Notes under the pieces: model-generated | Database searches by the model: none | What the model was told of the DNA's origin: nothing | Seen by the model: the letters and a program-made list of their open reading frames with translations, nothing else | Translations under genes and position numbers: made by a program | Part shown: piece after piece, positions 17,882-25,556 of the stretch | Layout of the letters: each line of letters begins with the position of its first letter | How positions within the stretch are numbered: position 1 is the first letter of the stretch | Source: Streptomyces camelliae | GTDB lineage: Bacteria > Actinomycetota > Actinomycetes > Streptomycetales > Streptomycetaceae | DNA: 64,000 bases | Assembly (NCBI RefSeq): GCF_027625935.1 | Contig: NZ_CP115300.1 | Location: 5,642,001-5,706,000, forward strand | Reading direction: 5' to 3'

Positions 17882-18733
17882 CTACTTCACGCCGGGCATG
17901 AACTCGAAGCGCACGTTGTCGCTCTCCCGCAGGATGTAGACGGGGTCCGTCCGCGCCTGCCACTTGATCGGCAGGGCGTAATAGCGACCGCCGCGCGCCG
18001 TGATGAGCCGCAGGCCCGTGTAGCGGTAGCGCAGATGAACGGCATTACCGAGGTCCTCGCTGCCGACACCCAGTGCGGGGTTGAAGAGGGCGAGCCGCCT
18101 GGCGCTGTAGACCACCAGGGCGGTGCGCCGGTTCGTATGCCGGCCGTCGTTCCTGGCGTGCTGATCGCCGAGCTGGCCAGCGACCAGGGTGACCGCCCAG
18201 AACAGGAACACTCCCGCGGCGAAGATCGATACGGCGGTGTCCCACAGTCCCCTCGAAGGGGCCACGTCATCGCGTGGCACTACACCGAGCAGTAAGCCGA
18301 CGCCGATGAGAAGGGGGCCCGCCCAGCGGTACTGCGGCAGCAGTTGCCATTGCCACCACAGGATGAGCAGCAACAGGCCGGCCGCCACCACGACCAAGTG
18401 ACAGCGGGCCACCACATCGGGCAGAACCCGACGCGACCCGCGTGCGTTCAGGGCGACGGCGATGAGCAGGACGACGACAGCCACGAGCACGGGGAAGGTG
18501 AGCAGGTTCAGGCTCTGCAGGGCGAATTCGGCGAAGCCGAAGCCCAGGTCGAAGGGGGAGAGGTGGTAGTAGCCGTAGTACGCGTCCGTGTAGGTCACGC
18601 CCAGGTAGAACATCAACGCGGCGATGAACGAGGCCTGGGCGATCATGATGTTGATCAGCTTGGTCCATGACGGCGCGCCTGCCGGGCCTGCTGGCTGGGC
18701 CTCCTTCGCGGGGCTTGGCTGCGGTTCGTTCAC
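17882..18733 (-). CDS. Multi-pass membrane protein of unknown function
   Basis: A 283-aa protein with about five hydrophobic segments: IMIAQASFIAALMFYLGV, LLTFPVLVAVVVLLIAVA, LVVVAAGLLLLILWW, AGPLLIGVGLLLGVV and AVSIFAAGVFLFWAVTLVAG. A soluble C-terminal part follows (RRTALVVYSARRLALFNP ... RFEFMPGVK). No family was recognised. The GTG start at 18733 overlaps the lipoprotein stop by GTGA, which argues for translational coupling; a TTG at 18790 is possible but unsupported. It converges on the SUKH-4 gene with a 15-bp gap. Confidence 0.75.
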   Translation of the reverse strand: MNEPQPSPAKEAQPAGPAGAPSWTKLINIMIAQASFIAALMFYLGVTYTDAYYGYYHLSPFDLGFGFAEFALQSLNLLTFPVLVAVVVLLIAVALNARGSRRVLPDVVARCHLVVVAAGLLLLILWWQWQLLPQYRWAGPLLIGVGLLLGVVPRDDVAPSRGLWDTAVSIFAAGVFLFWAVTLVAGQLGDQHARNDGRHTNRRTALVVYSARRLALFNPALGVGSEDLGNAVHLRYRYTGLRLITARGGRYYALPIKWQARTDPVYILRESDNVRFEFMPGVK

Positions 18734-19161
18734 GTACCGTCCGGAGCGGGTGTCTGCGGGGTCTCGCCGATCCCGGGAGGCGACGGGCAACCAGGACCGA
18801 GGCAGGTGGTGGGCGGAGCCGAAGGGACAATGCTGGGGCCGCCGTCCTGCTTCGACGGCCCGGTGTTCGACGGCACGGGAGGGGGCGTAATGGTCGGCTC
18901 ACCGTCGGAGCCGGACGAGCCGCTGGGCTGCACCGAGGACGATGTGCCGGAAGATGACGCGCCGGGTGGGGAGACAGCGGGGGACGACGGTGTCGTGCAC
19001 GATGGCGAGAGGGACGACGTCGTCGCGCAGGTCGGTGACGGCGCGGGGGACGACGTCCCGCCCCCGCCATGCCCCCCTTTCGACCCGCAGCCGGCGACCA
19101 TGCCGAGGCAGGCGGCCGTGCAGAGGGCGATGCGAGCGATCCACCCGGGGCGGTGCCTCAT
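18730..19161 (-). CDS. Small Ser/Pro/Thr-rich lipoprotein
   Basis: A 143-aa protein with a type II signal peptide (MRHRPGWIARIALCTAACLG, lipobox VAGC with the modified Cys near residue 25). A wholly low-complexity Ser/Pro/Thr/Gly tail follows, containing a few Cys residues (CATT, SCTT, CLGPGC). It is probably anchored to the outer membrane face and wall-spanning. GGAGAA lies upstream of the ATG at 19161. It is the first gene of a two-gene operon with the membrane protein. Confidence 0.75.
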   Translation of the reverse strand: MRHRPGWIARIALCTAACLGMVAGCGSKGGHGGGGTSSPAPSPTCATTSSLSPSCTTPSSPAVSPPGASSSGTSSSVQPSGSSGSDGEPTITPPPVPSNTGPSKQDGGPSIVPSAPPTTCLGPGCPSPPGIGETPQTPAPDGT

Positions 19162-19301
19162 GCGGGTTCTCCGTGTCGTACCGGCGCGGTCAGCACGGAC
19201 ACTAAGGCCCCTTTGTCGACCGACGGAGAACCCGACGAGCAGGAGAGACCAGCTCCGCCCGATCGGAGCATCGAAGGAGCTGGTCAGCGCACTACAGCTT
19301 G

Positions 19302-19344
19302 GAGGCCGTGGCGGGAATCGAACCCACGTAACTCGCTTTGCAGG
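19302..19344. repeat. attL core of the AICE
   Basis: 43 bp identical to 38869-38911, i.e. the T-arm, anticodon-arm 3' side and acceptor 3' end of tRNA-Cys (minus strand). Identity stops sharply at both sides. The tRNA 5' half is missing here, so this is not a functional tRNA. Confidence 0.92.
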
Positions 19345-19461
19345 TTTGTCCGAGGTGGCCAGAGCGTGAGCCGTGCGCGTTCGGCAGCGTTCATTCCTGT
19401 GCAAGCGGTGTGCGAGGCGGTGGCAGCTGAACGGCCCCGGACGACCTCGTACCTCGTTGAA

Positions 19462-19484
19462 TGAGACGGAAACTGAGACGGACA
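19462..19484 (+). promoter_or_regulatory. Putative integrase arm-type site, left
   Basis: Two TGAGACG units 12 bp apart. The 23-bp block matches 38785-38807 at 21 positions, in the same orientation, 118 bp inside attL. A partial inverted copy (GTCTCAGTTC) follows at 19523-19532. Confidence 0.55.
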
Positions 19485-19860
19485 CCGCCGGCTCCGGTAG
19501 GGCCGGGGTGCCGCCCGGTCGAGTCTCAGTTCATCGAGTGCCTTCACTCGATGACCGGCAGGCATCCCACGCTCGGGAGTTGGGGACCTCTTCTGTGATG
19601 TGCTGCCTGATAGGCAGATACGCCAGGTTTCGCCACCCCCTCGGAAGCTCGGTGGCTGGTTGTTCGAGTTTCGCCACCCCCACGCCAGCCTTCCGCAAGG
19701 GCTTATTCGCCACCAGGAAAGTCGACAAAGACTCCTCATGGCTGGTTGGCGTGCTCATGTCCACGGGGGCTTGCGGTAGCGTGCGGGTCATCTCCTCCAG
19801 TGCAAGTCAGGAGGCTGGGTGCTATTTAGTTAACACTTGACACGTCCCTGTGCACACGAA

Positions 19861-19896
19861 CGGCCTGACTTTGGGATGCCGCCCAAAGCCAGGCCG
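19861..19896. terminator. Long imperfect hairpin
   Basis: Arms 19861-19875 (CGGCCTGACTTTGGG) and 19882-19896 pair with a single mismatch around a 6-nt loop. There is no T-run; it could act as a terminator on either strand. Confidence 0.45.
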
Positions 19897-20492
19897 GTGC
19901 GCGGGGCAGGGTGGGCCCGGCCGAGTAGGCATCGGTCGGGTTCACTCACCCTGACCAGCCGTCCGGTACACCCCTCATGCGTCACAAGAAATGTTCAACG
20001 CATCCCGCAATGGCAGTGATCGCCGTGAGGAAGAGAGCCGCTAACTCCACCCAGTCCAGTCGTTGGCGTTGTCTACGGTGCCTCCTCCGCCGAGTCGATC
20101 GCTCCATGTCGCCCGACCTCCCATCTCTCTGCGTTCCCAACGGGGTTGGGACCTGCCGGTATAGGCAGGCGTTCGAGGAGAGACGGCGTCGGACCTTGGC
20201 AACCTACCTGCACGCTCGCTGCAGCGAGGCCAAGAGCCGTCGATCGCCAAGGTTCGCCACTCTTAACTGATAGGGTCCGCCAGGCCACTTGCAAAGCTAG
20301 CCCCGGCGTGGGACCACCGCCGCAGGCACACGCTGCAAGCGCCAGTCCCCAGCTCGCCACCTATGCCTTCCTGCTCTACTCGCCGGAGTCTCAGGCTCGC
20401 CGCATGGTGCTGTTTACTGAGGCGATCGGCGACGTGTACGTGCGCCTGCTTAGCCACCAGGGGATCGCGTCGGCCTGGCCGGCTAAGGAACG

Positions 20493-20530
20493 CCAGAGGG
20501 CCGGGCTGCCTTCCTGACCCGGCCCTCTGG
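20493..20530. terminator. Perfect 13-bp stem terminator
   Basis: Arms CCAGAGGGCCGGG (20493-20505) and CCCGGCCCTCTGG (20518-20530), with a 12-nt loop. Confidence 0.7.
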
Positions 20531-20560
20531 CCTCGCGAGGGGCCGCTCCCAGCACGCTTT

Positions 20561-20680
20561 CCAACTGTCCGCGTGACCGTAGGGGGCGTCCGTGGGGGTT
20601 CACGGGGCAGGTCAGAGGGGGTCCGCGTACGGCGGTGAACGGCGGCGACCGTCGGTGCACTGGACAAAGACCAGGACAAG
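20561..20680 (+). repeat. 120-bp duplicated upstream region, copy A
   Basis: Diverged direct repeat of 21490-21610. Shared islands include CCAACTGT, GGCAGGTCAGAG, and near the 3' end ACTGGACAA-n-GA-n-CAGGACAA. Each copy sits immediately upstream of a cargo gene start, so it probably carries promoter/operator sequences. Confidence 0.65.
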
Positions 20681-20692
20681 AACGTCCCGCGG

Positions 20693-21478
20693 GTGTTACC
20701 TGATCTGGATTACCTGATCATGTGGCGAGCGGCCATGAGGGGGCGTCACACTGCGTACGTGGAAGTCGCTGAGCTGGTTCTCAAGTACATACAGGCGCTC
20801 ATCTGGCCTACGGTCACACTGGCGTTGCTATGGACATGGCGTGATCGAGTCGGTGAGGTCATCGGACGGTTGAGCCGTGTAGAGACACCGGCCGGCGCCT
20901 TGGAGTTCCAAAATGAAGCGCGGCGCGTACGTGATCGCGCCGCAGCGGTAGCGGAAGAAGAATCGGCGTCGACTGGCCCCGTGCCTGAGCCGGAGCCGCG
21001 CCCTGGGTCTGTGCCTGAGCCGCGCCCTGAGCCGGAGCCGCGCCCTGAGCCTGCCTCGTCTGGGGAGCCTTCAGCCGAGGCGGTACGCAGGCGCTTGCAC
21101 GCTCTCTTTACGGCAATTGATCAGCCAGACAACGTCATCGAGGGGTCTCCAACAGGAGCGATCGTGTCTGCGTGGAACGCTTTGCAGACGTTCGCTGAGG
21201 AGATCCTCACGTTGTACCCAAGTGCCCAGCCACGACGTCCAGGATCAGGGCGGGTGACGCCGAGCGAGTTGGTGCGCATGCTGCAAGTGGCAGGGTTGGA
21301 CCCGGAAGCGGTGAACGTAATGAACGACCTCCGTGTCTTGCGTAACACCACAGTGCATGGAACCGCAGTCACCCCCCAGGCAGCACGTGACTTTGTTCGT
21401 GGATGCATGTACGTGGCTTACACAATGGAAGATCTGGCCTGGCCGGGCCGAGGTCCTGCTGGCGCTACCTCTCGCTGA
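20693..21478 (+). CDS. Membrane-anchored protein with HEPN-like RxxxxH motif (cargo)
   Basis: A protein of about 261 aa. One N-terminal hydrophobic segment (about 30-48, YIQALIWPTVTLALLWTW) is followed by a basic/amphipathic stretch, a Pro-Glu-Pro-Arg repeat linker (about 98-125) and a helical C-terminal domain ending MNDLRVLRNTTVHGTAVTPQAARDFV. Arg217 and His222 (RNTTVH) fit the Rx4H motif of HEPN/DUF4145-like ribonuclease folds. An RNase role at the membrane, perhaps in defence, is inference. Start is uncertain: GTG 20693 has TTA (a rare, bldA-dependent codon) as codon 2; ATG 20720 is an alternative that would remove it. Neither has a strong ribosome-binding site. Confidence 0.65.
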   Translation: MLPDLDYLIMWRAAMRGRHTAYVEVAELVLKYIQALIWPTVTLALLWTWRDRVGEVIGRLSRVETPAGALEFQNEARRVRDRAAAVAEEESASTGPVPEPEPRPGSVPEPRPEPEPRPEPASSGEPSAEAVRRRLHALFTAIDQPDNVIEGSPTGAIVSAWNALQTFAEEILTLYPSAQPRRPGSGRVTPSELVRMLQVAGLDPEAVNVMNDLRVLRNTTVHGTAVTPQAARDFVRGCMYVAYTMEDLAWPGRGPAGATSR

Positions 21479-21489
21479 GGGGGAATCTT

Positions 21490-21610
21490 CCAACTGTGCG
21501 TATGGCTGTACGGGGCCGTTCATGGACGTTCGCGCGGCAGGTCAGAGAGGGTGTGTGTACGACAGTGGACAGTGGCGTCCGTTAGCGAACTGGACAACGA
21601 TCAGGACAAC
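21490..21610 (+). repeat. 120-bp duplicated upstream region, copy B
   Basis: Partner of 20561-20680; it ends 25 bp before the HAD hydrolase start. The conserved 3' island ACTGGACAA-n-GA-n-CAGGACAA looks like a double operator or extended promoter element. Confidence 0.65.
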
Positions 21611-21635
21611 GGGCGGGGCGGGTAGCGTCCGTCGT

Positions 21636-22280
21636 GTGCTGGCACTCTTCGACCTCGATAACACCCTGATTGACCGACAGGGCGGCTTGGACGCATGGGC
21701 GGGTGCCTTCGCTCGCTCCCGTGGACTGCCGGATCAGGCCGCGGCGCTCGTGACTGCCCGGCTGCGAGACCGGGCGTACCCCGAAGACTTCGATTACCTG
21801 CGAGACGTTCTACGGCTCGCGGACGGCGCTGAGGACCTGTGGCGTGAGTACATCGACGGACTGACTCGGTCGGTGTGCTGTTTTCCCGGGGTCTTGGAAG
21901 GTCTCCAAGGGCTCCGCCGCGAGGGATGGACACTGGGGATTGCGACAAACGGGGCGGTCGATATCCAGCGCGCCAAGCTCGACGTGACCGGGCTCACCGG
22001 GCTCTTCGACGGAGTCACCATCTCGGAAGGTGTCGGAGCGCGGAAGCCAGAGCGCGCCCTCTTTGATGCCGCAGCCGCGGCCTGTGGCGTCCCGCTGAGC
22101 GCCGGAGGGTGGCTGGTGGGCGACAACCCCGCGACGGACATAGTGGGGGCGCAGGCGGCCGGACTGCGGACCGCCTGGGTGGCTGGCGGCCGTGAATGGG
22201 CTGATGGCCCCCGCGAGCCCGACCTCATCGTGTCGAGTGCCGCGGAGGCCATTGCGATGCTGCGGAGGTTGACCCGTTAG
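21636..22280 (+). CDS. HAD-family hydrolase (cargo)
   Basis: A 214-aa phosphatase-type protein. HAD motif I FDLDNT near residue 5, motif II with Thr-Asn in GIATNG, motif III Lys in ARKPERALF, and motif IV GDNPATDI are all intact. It should hydrolyse a small phosphorylated metabolite; the substrate is unknown. The GTG at 21636 is the first start compatible with motif I at the N-terminus. The stop TAG overlaps the TAA of the opposing oxidoreductase gene by two bases. It could dephosphorylate a product of the facing kinase operon, but this is only suggested by position. Confidence 0.82.
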   Translation: MLALFDLDNTLIDRQGGLDAWAGAFARSRGLPDQAAALVTARLRDRAYPEDFDYLRDVLRLADGAEDLWREYIDGLTRSVCCFPGVLEGLQGLRREGWTLGIATNGAVDIQRAKLDVTGLTGLFDGVTISEGVGARKPERALFDAAAAACGVPLSAGGWLVGDNPATDIVGAQAAGLRTAWVAGGREWADGPREPDLIVSSAAEAIAMLRRLTR

Positions 22281-23128
22281 ACCGGCCCGCCGGGCGGCGT
22301 GGTGTGTAGCTCCGCGAGTACCTCAGCGAGTGCGGGCGAGGCGTCCTTGAGCCCCTCCCAGCGCTCCATGACCGCGGCGGCAGCGTCGGCCAGCTCGGAG
22401 GGCAAACCGACCTCTGCGAGCGTGAGTGCCGCCTCCCTCATTTCGGGGCCCCAACGCCAGGATCGAGCCGCGACCTTGGGGAAGTAGTTCGTCTCCGTCA
22501 GGTAGCTGGTCGTACGCCCCTGAGCGATGTCGAGTAGCTCCGCCTCCACCCCGTAGTCGCTGGCGAGCGCGTATGCGACGGCGGCGAGGACGCGGCTCGC
22601 CTTTTGGTAGCTGCTGTAGGACAGCTTCAGGGCGGATGCCTGCCCGACACCGCCATCTAGAGGCCGCGCCCGGACTGTGCTCCCGGCGAAGAGCTTGGCC
22701 ACCCTCGGCAGAGCCTCGCTCGGGCCCGAGAGGTACAGGCGCGGGCTTTTCGACGCCGACGGCGGCGAACCGATCACAGAGCCGTCAACGACCGTCGCCC
22801 CGGACGGCCGCATGATGTTGGTGATCCTCGTCATCGTCGCGGGGGAGACAGCGTTCCCGTCGACGTACGTCCCGGAGTAGGAGCATGCGGCGACGGAACG
22901 CGCAACGTCCTCCGCGGCAGCGGGCGGGCACAGGCTCAGGATGACGTCCGCTCGGTCAGCCATCTCCGAGAGCCCACCAACGGCCGATAGCCCGTACTGC
23001 TCGGCTCGGTGCGTCGTTTCCGGGCTGCGTCCGTCGGAGCACCAGAGAACCTCTGCGCCGGACCGTCGTGCCTGAGCGGCGACGGCGGCGCCCATGCTGC
23101 CCGGATGCAGGATGCCAAGGACCGTCAC
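22277..23128 (-). CDS. 6PGDH/beta-HAD-type NAD(P)-dependent oxidoreductase (cargo)
   Basis: A 283-aa protein. An N-terminal Rossmann fold has the GILHPGSMGAAVA nucleotide-binding loop near residue 5 and ADVILSLCPP. A C-terminal helical domain resembles DUF1932 (ALKLSYSSYQKASRVLAAVAYALA). Family members reduce or oxidise beta-hydroxy acids; the proposed catalytic Lys would be in ALKLSY. The GTG at 23128 overlaps the upstream gene stop by GTGA; a longer frame to 23365 lies antisense and in-frame within that gene and is not needed. Last gene of the leftward cargo operon. Confidence 0.82.
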   Translation of the reverse strand: MTVLGILHPGSMGAAVAAQARRSGAEVLWCSDGRSPETTHRAEQYGLSAVGGLSEMADRADVILSLCPPAAAEDVARSVAACSYSGTYVDGNAVSPATMTRITNIMRPSGATVVDGSVIGSPPSASKSPRLYLSGPSEALPRVAKLFAGSTVRARPLDGGVGQASALKLSYSSYQKASRVLAAVAYALASDYGVEAELLDIAQGRTTSYLTETNYFPKVAARSWRWGPEMREAALTLAEVGLPSELADAAAAVMERWEGLKDASPALAEVLAELHTTPPGGPV

Positions 23129-23712
23129 CCGACAAGCTCCCGAATGTTTCGCGGTTCGGCCGGCGCACCCTGCGAGAGCGCTTCGATGATGGCGCGGGCC
23201 GACTCGCTTGGGCTGAGCACGTCGGTCCGGAGAGTGAGGGTCCACGGCTCGGATTCGTGCGCCAACAGGTCTTCCCGGGTCTCGTGCCAGACCTTCACGC
23301 GGGCATCGACGTCCTTGTCTCCGCGGCCGATGGAACGCGACTCCGTGGTAGCCAGGGGGCACCACAGGAGCACCCGAACCCAGTGCAGAGGAAAGGCCGC
23401 TACCGCCGCTGCGCCGACGACCTGGCCCATGTGGAGAACAGGAATGCGACCAGCCTCGGCCAACGCCGCGACGCCCTGGCGATCGATGGCGTACTCAGCG
23501 TCGTATCGGGCGTTTCTGTAGAGGAGCTCCCCGGCTCGGGACAGCTCCTCAATGCGGTCCGGCGTTGTGAGCCGGTACCCGGTTGTGCGGCCGGGCCCTG
23601 CCTTGAGCCGCTCGAAGAGCGCGAACTCCGGCCGTAGCCGCGTGAGCTCAGAGGTGATGGTGTCCTTGCCTGAGCCGGGAGGGCCGTACAGGATCACGCC
23701 TGACGGGCTCAC
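23125..23712 (-). CDS. Guanylate-kinase-like P-loop protein (cargo)
   Basis: A 195-aa protein with Walker A GPPGSGKD at residues 10-17 and a GMP-kinase-like layout: FERLKAGPGRTTGYR resembles the GMP-binding segment, YDAEYAIDRQGV resembles the NMP-binding Tyr/Gly region, and LLWCPL precedes the lid. It probably phosphorylates a nucleotide or similar small molecule. It overlaps both neighbours by GTGA, so stoichiometric expression with them is likely. Confidence 0.75.
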   Translation of the reverse strand: MSPSGVILYGPPGSGKDTITSELTRLRPEFALFERLKAGPGRTTGYRLTTPDRIEELSRAGELLYRNARYDAEYAIDRQGVAALAEAGRIPVLHMGQVVGAAAVAAFPLHWVRVLLWCPLATTESRSIGRGDKDVDARVKVWHETREDLLAHESEPWTLTLRTDVLSPSESARAIIEALSQGAPAEPRNIRELVG

Positions 23713-24722
23713 AACCCACCTCCACTCAGCACGTCCCGAGCCTCATCGACCAGGGCCACGGCGGCTCCAAGCCGGTTGTCGACAACGAAGTGCGGGCCCT
23801 GCGGACGGAACTCCACGTTAAGCCCTGCCGCGTATTCCTCCCACGCCTCCATCTTCCAAGCATCGCGGGCCGCGCCGCGGAATTCGATGTACTCACGCAT
23901 CGATTCAATGTCGCACTTAACCCATATGGTTGCGACTGAGACCCGCTTGGACCGGCAACGGTTCTGGAGACGCTGCATCCAGTCAGCTTGGGAAAACTCT
24001 TTGACGAACGGGGCGTCGAGGATTACGGGGATTCCGCAATCCAAGTTGTCCCATGCGGCTTCCATGAGGCAGCGGTATTCCAGGGGGCGGACCTTCTCAA
24101 GGTAAAGCTTCGAACTGCGGTCGTGTGCCTCACCGCCCAACGAGACTAGAAGCTGGTCGACCAGCGGACGCGTAAGTGAGTCCTTGTCGAGGATCGGCCA
24201 GCCGGTAAGCCGGCCAAGAAACTTCGCGAACTCCGACTTACCTGACCCGGCGTACCCTCCGACCAGGATCATGGGTGGGCCGTCAGTGCTTGCCCCTGCC
24301 GTAGAGCTCCACGCGTTGACCACGCGATTGAGTAGAGCCTCGCTGTCCACGTCGTCTGTGCCTTCGCGGATACTGCTCAGCGCTTTACGTACTGCGTCCG
24401 ATTGGTCGGGGAGCTTTCGCTCAGCGGAAGCGGGCACCGGCACGGATTCCACGGGGGCATCCTCTCCGGGCAGGGCCTTGCGGAAGCCGAGTTGAGCCTC
24501 GTTGCGACGATAGAGGCGGCAGTACGCCCGGCGATAATGCGGACCGGGATACACTGAACCCTTTTCGTGGCCCCAGATCGTCTGGAAGTTTGCGGCAATC
24601 TTGAAGCCGTGACGCTCCGCAATTTCACGAAGCTTTTCCCCCGTGTCTTCCAGGGTGAGCCCTATTTCTTCGCGATGCATTCGTAGAAGATCGGGCTTCC
24701 AGTCTGGGTGCTTCCGAGCCAT
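23709..24722 (-). CDS. HTH plus P-loop kinase fusion (cargo)
   Basis: A 337-aa protein. Residues about 10-75 are an XRE-like helix-turn-helix (LRMHREEIGLTLEDTGEKL, NFQTIWGHEKGS). A linker leads to an AAA_33/zeta-like P-loop kinase domain from about 150 with Walker A GGYAGSGKS (155-163), LDKDS, and VILDAPFVKEF. It could be a DNA-binding sensor kinase, a self-regulating metabolite kinase or a toxin-like enzyme. ATG 24722 is preceded by AGGAGGGG, the best ribosome-binding site in the cargo region. First gene of the three-gene operon. Confidence 0.78.
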   Translation of the reverse strand: MARKHPDWKPDLLRMHREEIGLTLEDTGEKLREIAERHGFKIAANFQTIWGHEKGSVYPGPHYRRAYCRLYRRNEAQLGFRKALPGEDAPVESVPVPASAERKLPDQSDAVRKALSSIREGTDDVDSEALLNRVVNAWSSTAGASTDGPPMILVGGYAGSGKSEFAKFLGRLTGWPILDKDSLTRPLVDQLLVSLGGEAHDRSSKLYLEKVRPLEYRCLMEAAWDNLDCGIPVILDAPFVKEFSQADWMQRLQNRCRSKRVSVATIWVKCDIESMREYIEFRGAARDAWKMEAWEEYAAGLNVEFRPQGPHFVVDNRLGAAVALVDEARDVLSGGGL

Positions 24723-24947
24723 CTGCCCCTCCTAGATAGCTGGTCGGAGCCGCGAGTGTAGCGGCCCGACTAGCGCTGTGGAAATTCGTGATAGCGCATG
24801 TGTAAGCGGATGTATAAAACCGCTTGGATTTTCTCAGGTAGCGGGACGTGATACCGATTTTCACGCCTCGGCGGTGAACTTGTGTCCACACCGAACGAGG
24901 AGGTTCAGATGTCGGCGACAGGACTCCCCCTGCGGCTTGCCGGAAGC

Positions 24948-25298
24948 TCAGTCCCCTTCCAGGGCGGCGACGCGTTGGCGCAGGTCGCTGACCTCGGTCC
25001 GCAGCTTCTCGACTTCCTCACGCAGTTCGGTCACCGCCGCGGCAGGGTCGGCAACCTGCGCAGCACGGCCGGCGTTGGGCGTCAGGAAGGCGCCCTTGCC
25101 TTGGTGGCTTACCGCAAGGCCATCTGCCTTCAGTTGGTTGATGGCGGCACGGGCCACGGTCACCGTGACGCCGTACCTCTCTTGGAGCTGGGCAAGCGAG
25201 GGGAGTTGGCCGGTCTCGGTGAACTCGTCATCCGCGATACGTCGTCGCAGGTCATCAGCCACCTGCTTGTAGGCAAATTTGCCGGTCCACTCGATCAT
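24948..25298 (-). CDS. Short GntR-family winged-helix regulator with C-terminal coiled coil
   Basis: A 116-aa protein. A GntR DNA-binding domain (YKQVADDLRRRIADDEF, LPSLAQLQERYGVTVTVARAAINQLKADGL) is followed not by a ligand-binding domain but by a heptad-like helix (VTELREEVEKLRTEVSDLRQRVAALEG), likely for dimerisation. AICEs such as pSAM2 use a GntR protein (KorSA) as a repressor of excision/replication genes; this short form may play that role or control the adjacent cargo operon. ATG 25298 starts at the conserved MIEWTGKFAYKQ; a GTG at 25319 is possible. Confidence 0.82.
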   Translation of the reverse strand: MIEWTGKFAYKQVADDLRRRIADDEFTETGQLPSLAQLQERYGVTVTVARAAINQLKADGLAVSHQGKGAFLTPNAGRAAQVADPAAAVTELREEVEKLRTEVSDLRQRVAALEGD

Positions 25299-25399
25299 CT
25301 GCACCCCAAGTTTCGTCACAGTCCCTGCCTCATAGTGCCCAAGCCGCAGAGCTAGAACCAGCGGCCCACGCGGCTTGTTCCGCGAAGGGACTTGACGCA

Positions 25400-25429
25400 C
25401 TCTGCCTCACAGTGCACTCTGAGGCAGAG
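25400..25429. promoter_or_regulatory. Palindromic operator candidate upstream of the GntR gene
   Basis: Perfect 10-bp inverted repeat CTCTGCCTCA / TGAGGCAGAG around a 10-bp centre that contains AGTGCACT, itself a palindrome. GCACTCTG also recurs as a 17-bp-spaced direct repeat. It lies 100 bp before the regulator start, in the gap between the two divergent modules. Confidence 0.55.
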
Positions 25430-25539
25430 CTGACGAGCGGCCGACTCCGGAAGGGGTTGAAGCTCGGCGACTCGCTTGACCTGCACAAATAGCGCCCGGA
25501 GGAAAGCCCGCAAGGGTCAGTACGAAGGAAGCGCCGGTT

Positions 25540-25556
25540 CCTTGAGAACTCAACAG
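25540..25556 (+). promoter_or_regulatory. rRNA-leader-like antitermination motif
   Basis: CCTTGAGAACTCAACAG is, to my knowledge, a signature of actinobacterial 16S rRNA operon leaders next to the processing/antitermination boxes. Here it sits 178 bp upstream of the first gene of the transfer module, in a leader with no other gene. The remaining 25299-25733 sequence holds only the operator above and a GCCCCTGCC/GGCAGGGGC hairpin (25628-25684). Confidence 0.55.

Larger units (their letters stand above)
19345..20692. other. Gene-poor left end of the element
   Basis: 1.35 kb without a convincing gene on either strand; open frames here lack ribosome-binding sites, family features and Streptomyces third-position bias. 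It contains a possible integrase arm site (19462-19484), a 10-bp inverted repeat (19531-19554), GTTTCGCCACCCCC twice (19627 and 19668) with a shorter third TTCGCCACC near 19708, a long hairpin (19861-19896) and a perfect terminator (20493-20530). A frame ending at 20517 inside that terminator has a weakly protein-like C-terminal part (MVLFTEAIGDVYVRLLSHQG), possibly a gene remnant. Confidence 0.5.

Noticed and set aside
19302..19344. Second tRNA-Cys at the left end
   Set aside because: Only the 3' 43 bp are present; the 5' half lies at the right end of the element. It is attL, not a gene.
19373..19840. 155-aa open frame in the gene-poor left end of the AICE
   Set aside because: No ribosome-binding site, mixed codon use, overlaps inverted and direct repeats, no recognisable motif.
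23129..23365. Long N-terminal extension of the oxidoreductase
   Set aside because: It would overlap the kinase gene almost 240 bp; the Rossmann motif starts right after GTG 23128, which has the operon's GTGA overlap.
24909..25355. Plus-strand frame with a strong GAGGAGG ribosome-binding site before ATG 24909
   Set aside because: It is antisense to the whole GntR gene and its sequence is not protein-like; the Shine-Dalgarno match is judged fortuitous, though a short leader peptide cannot be excluded.
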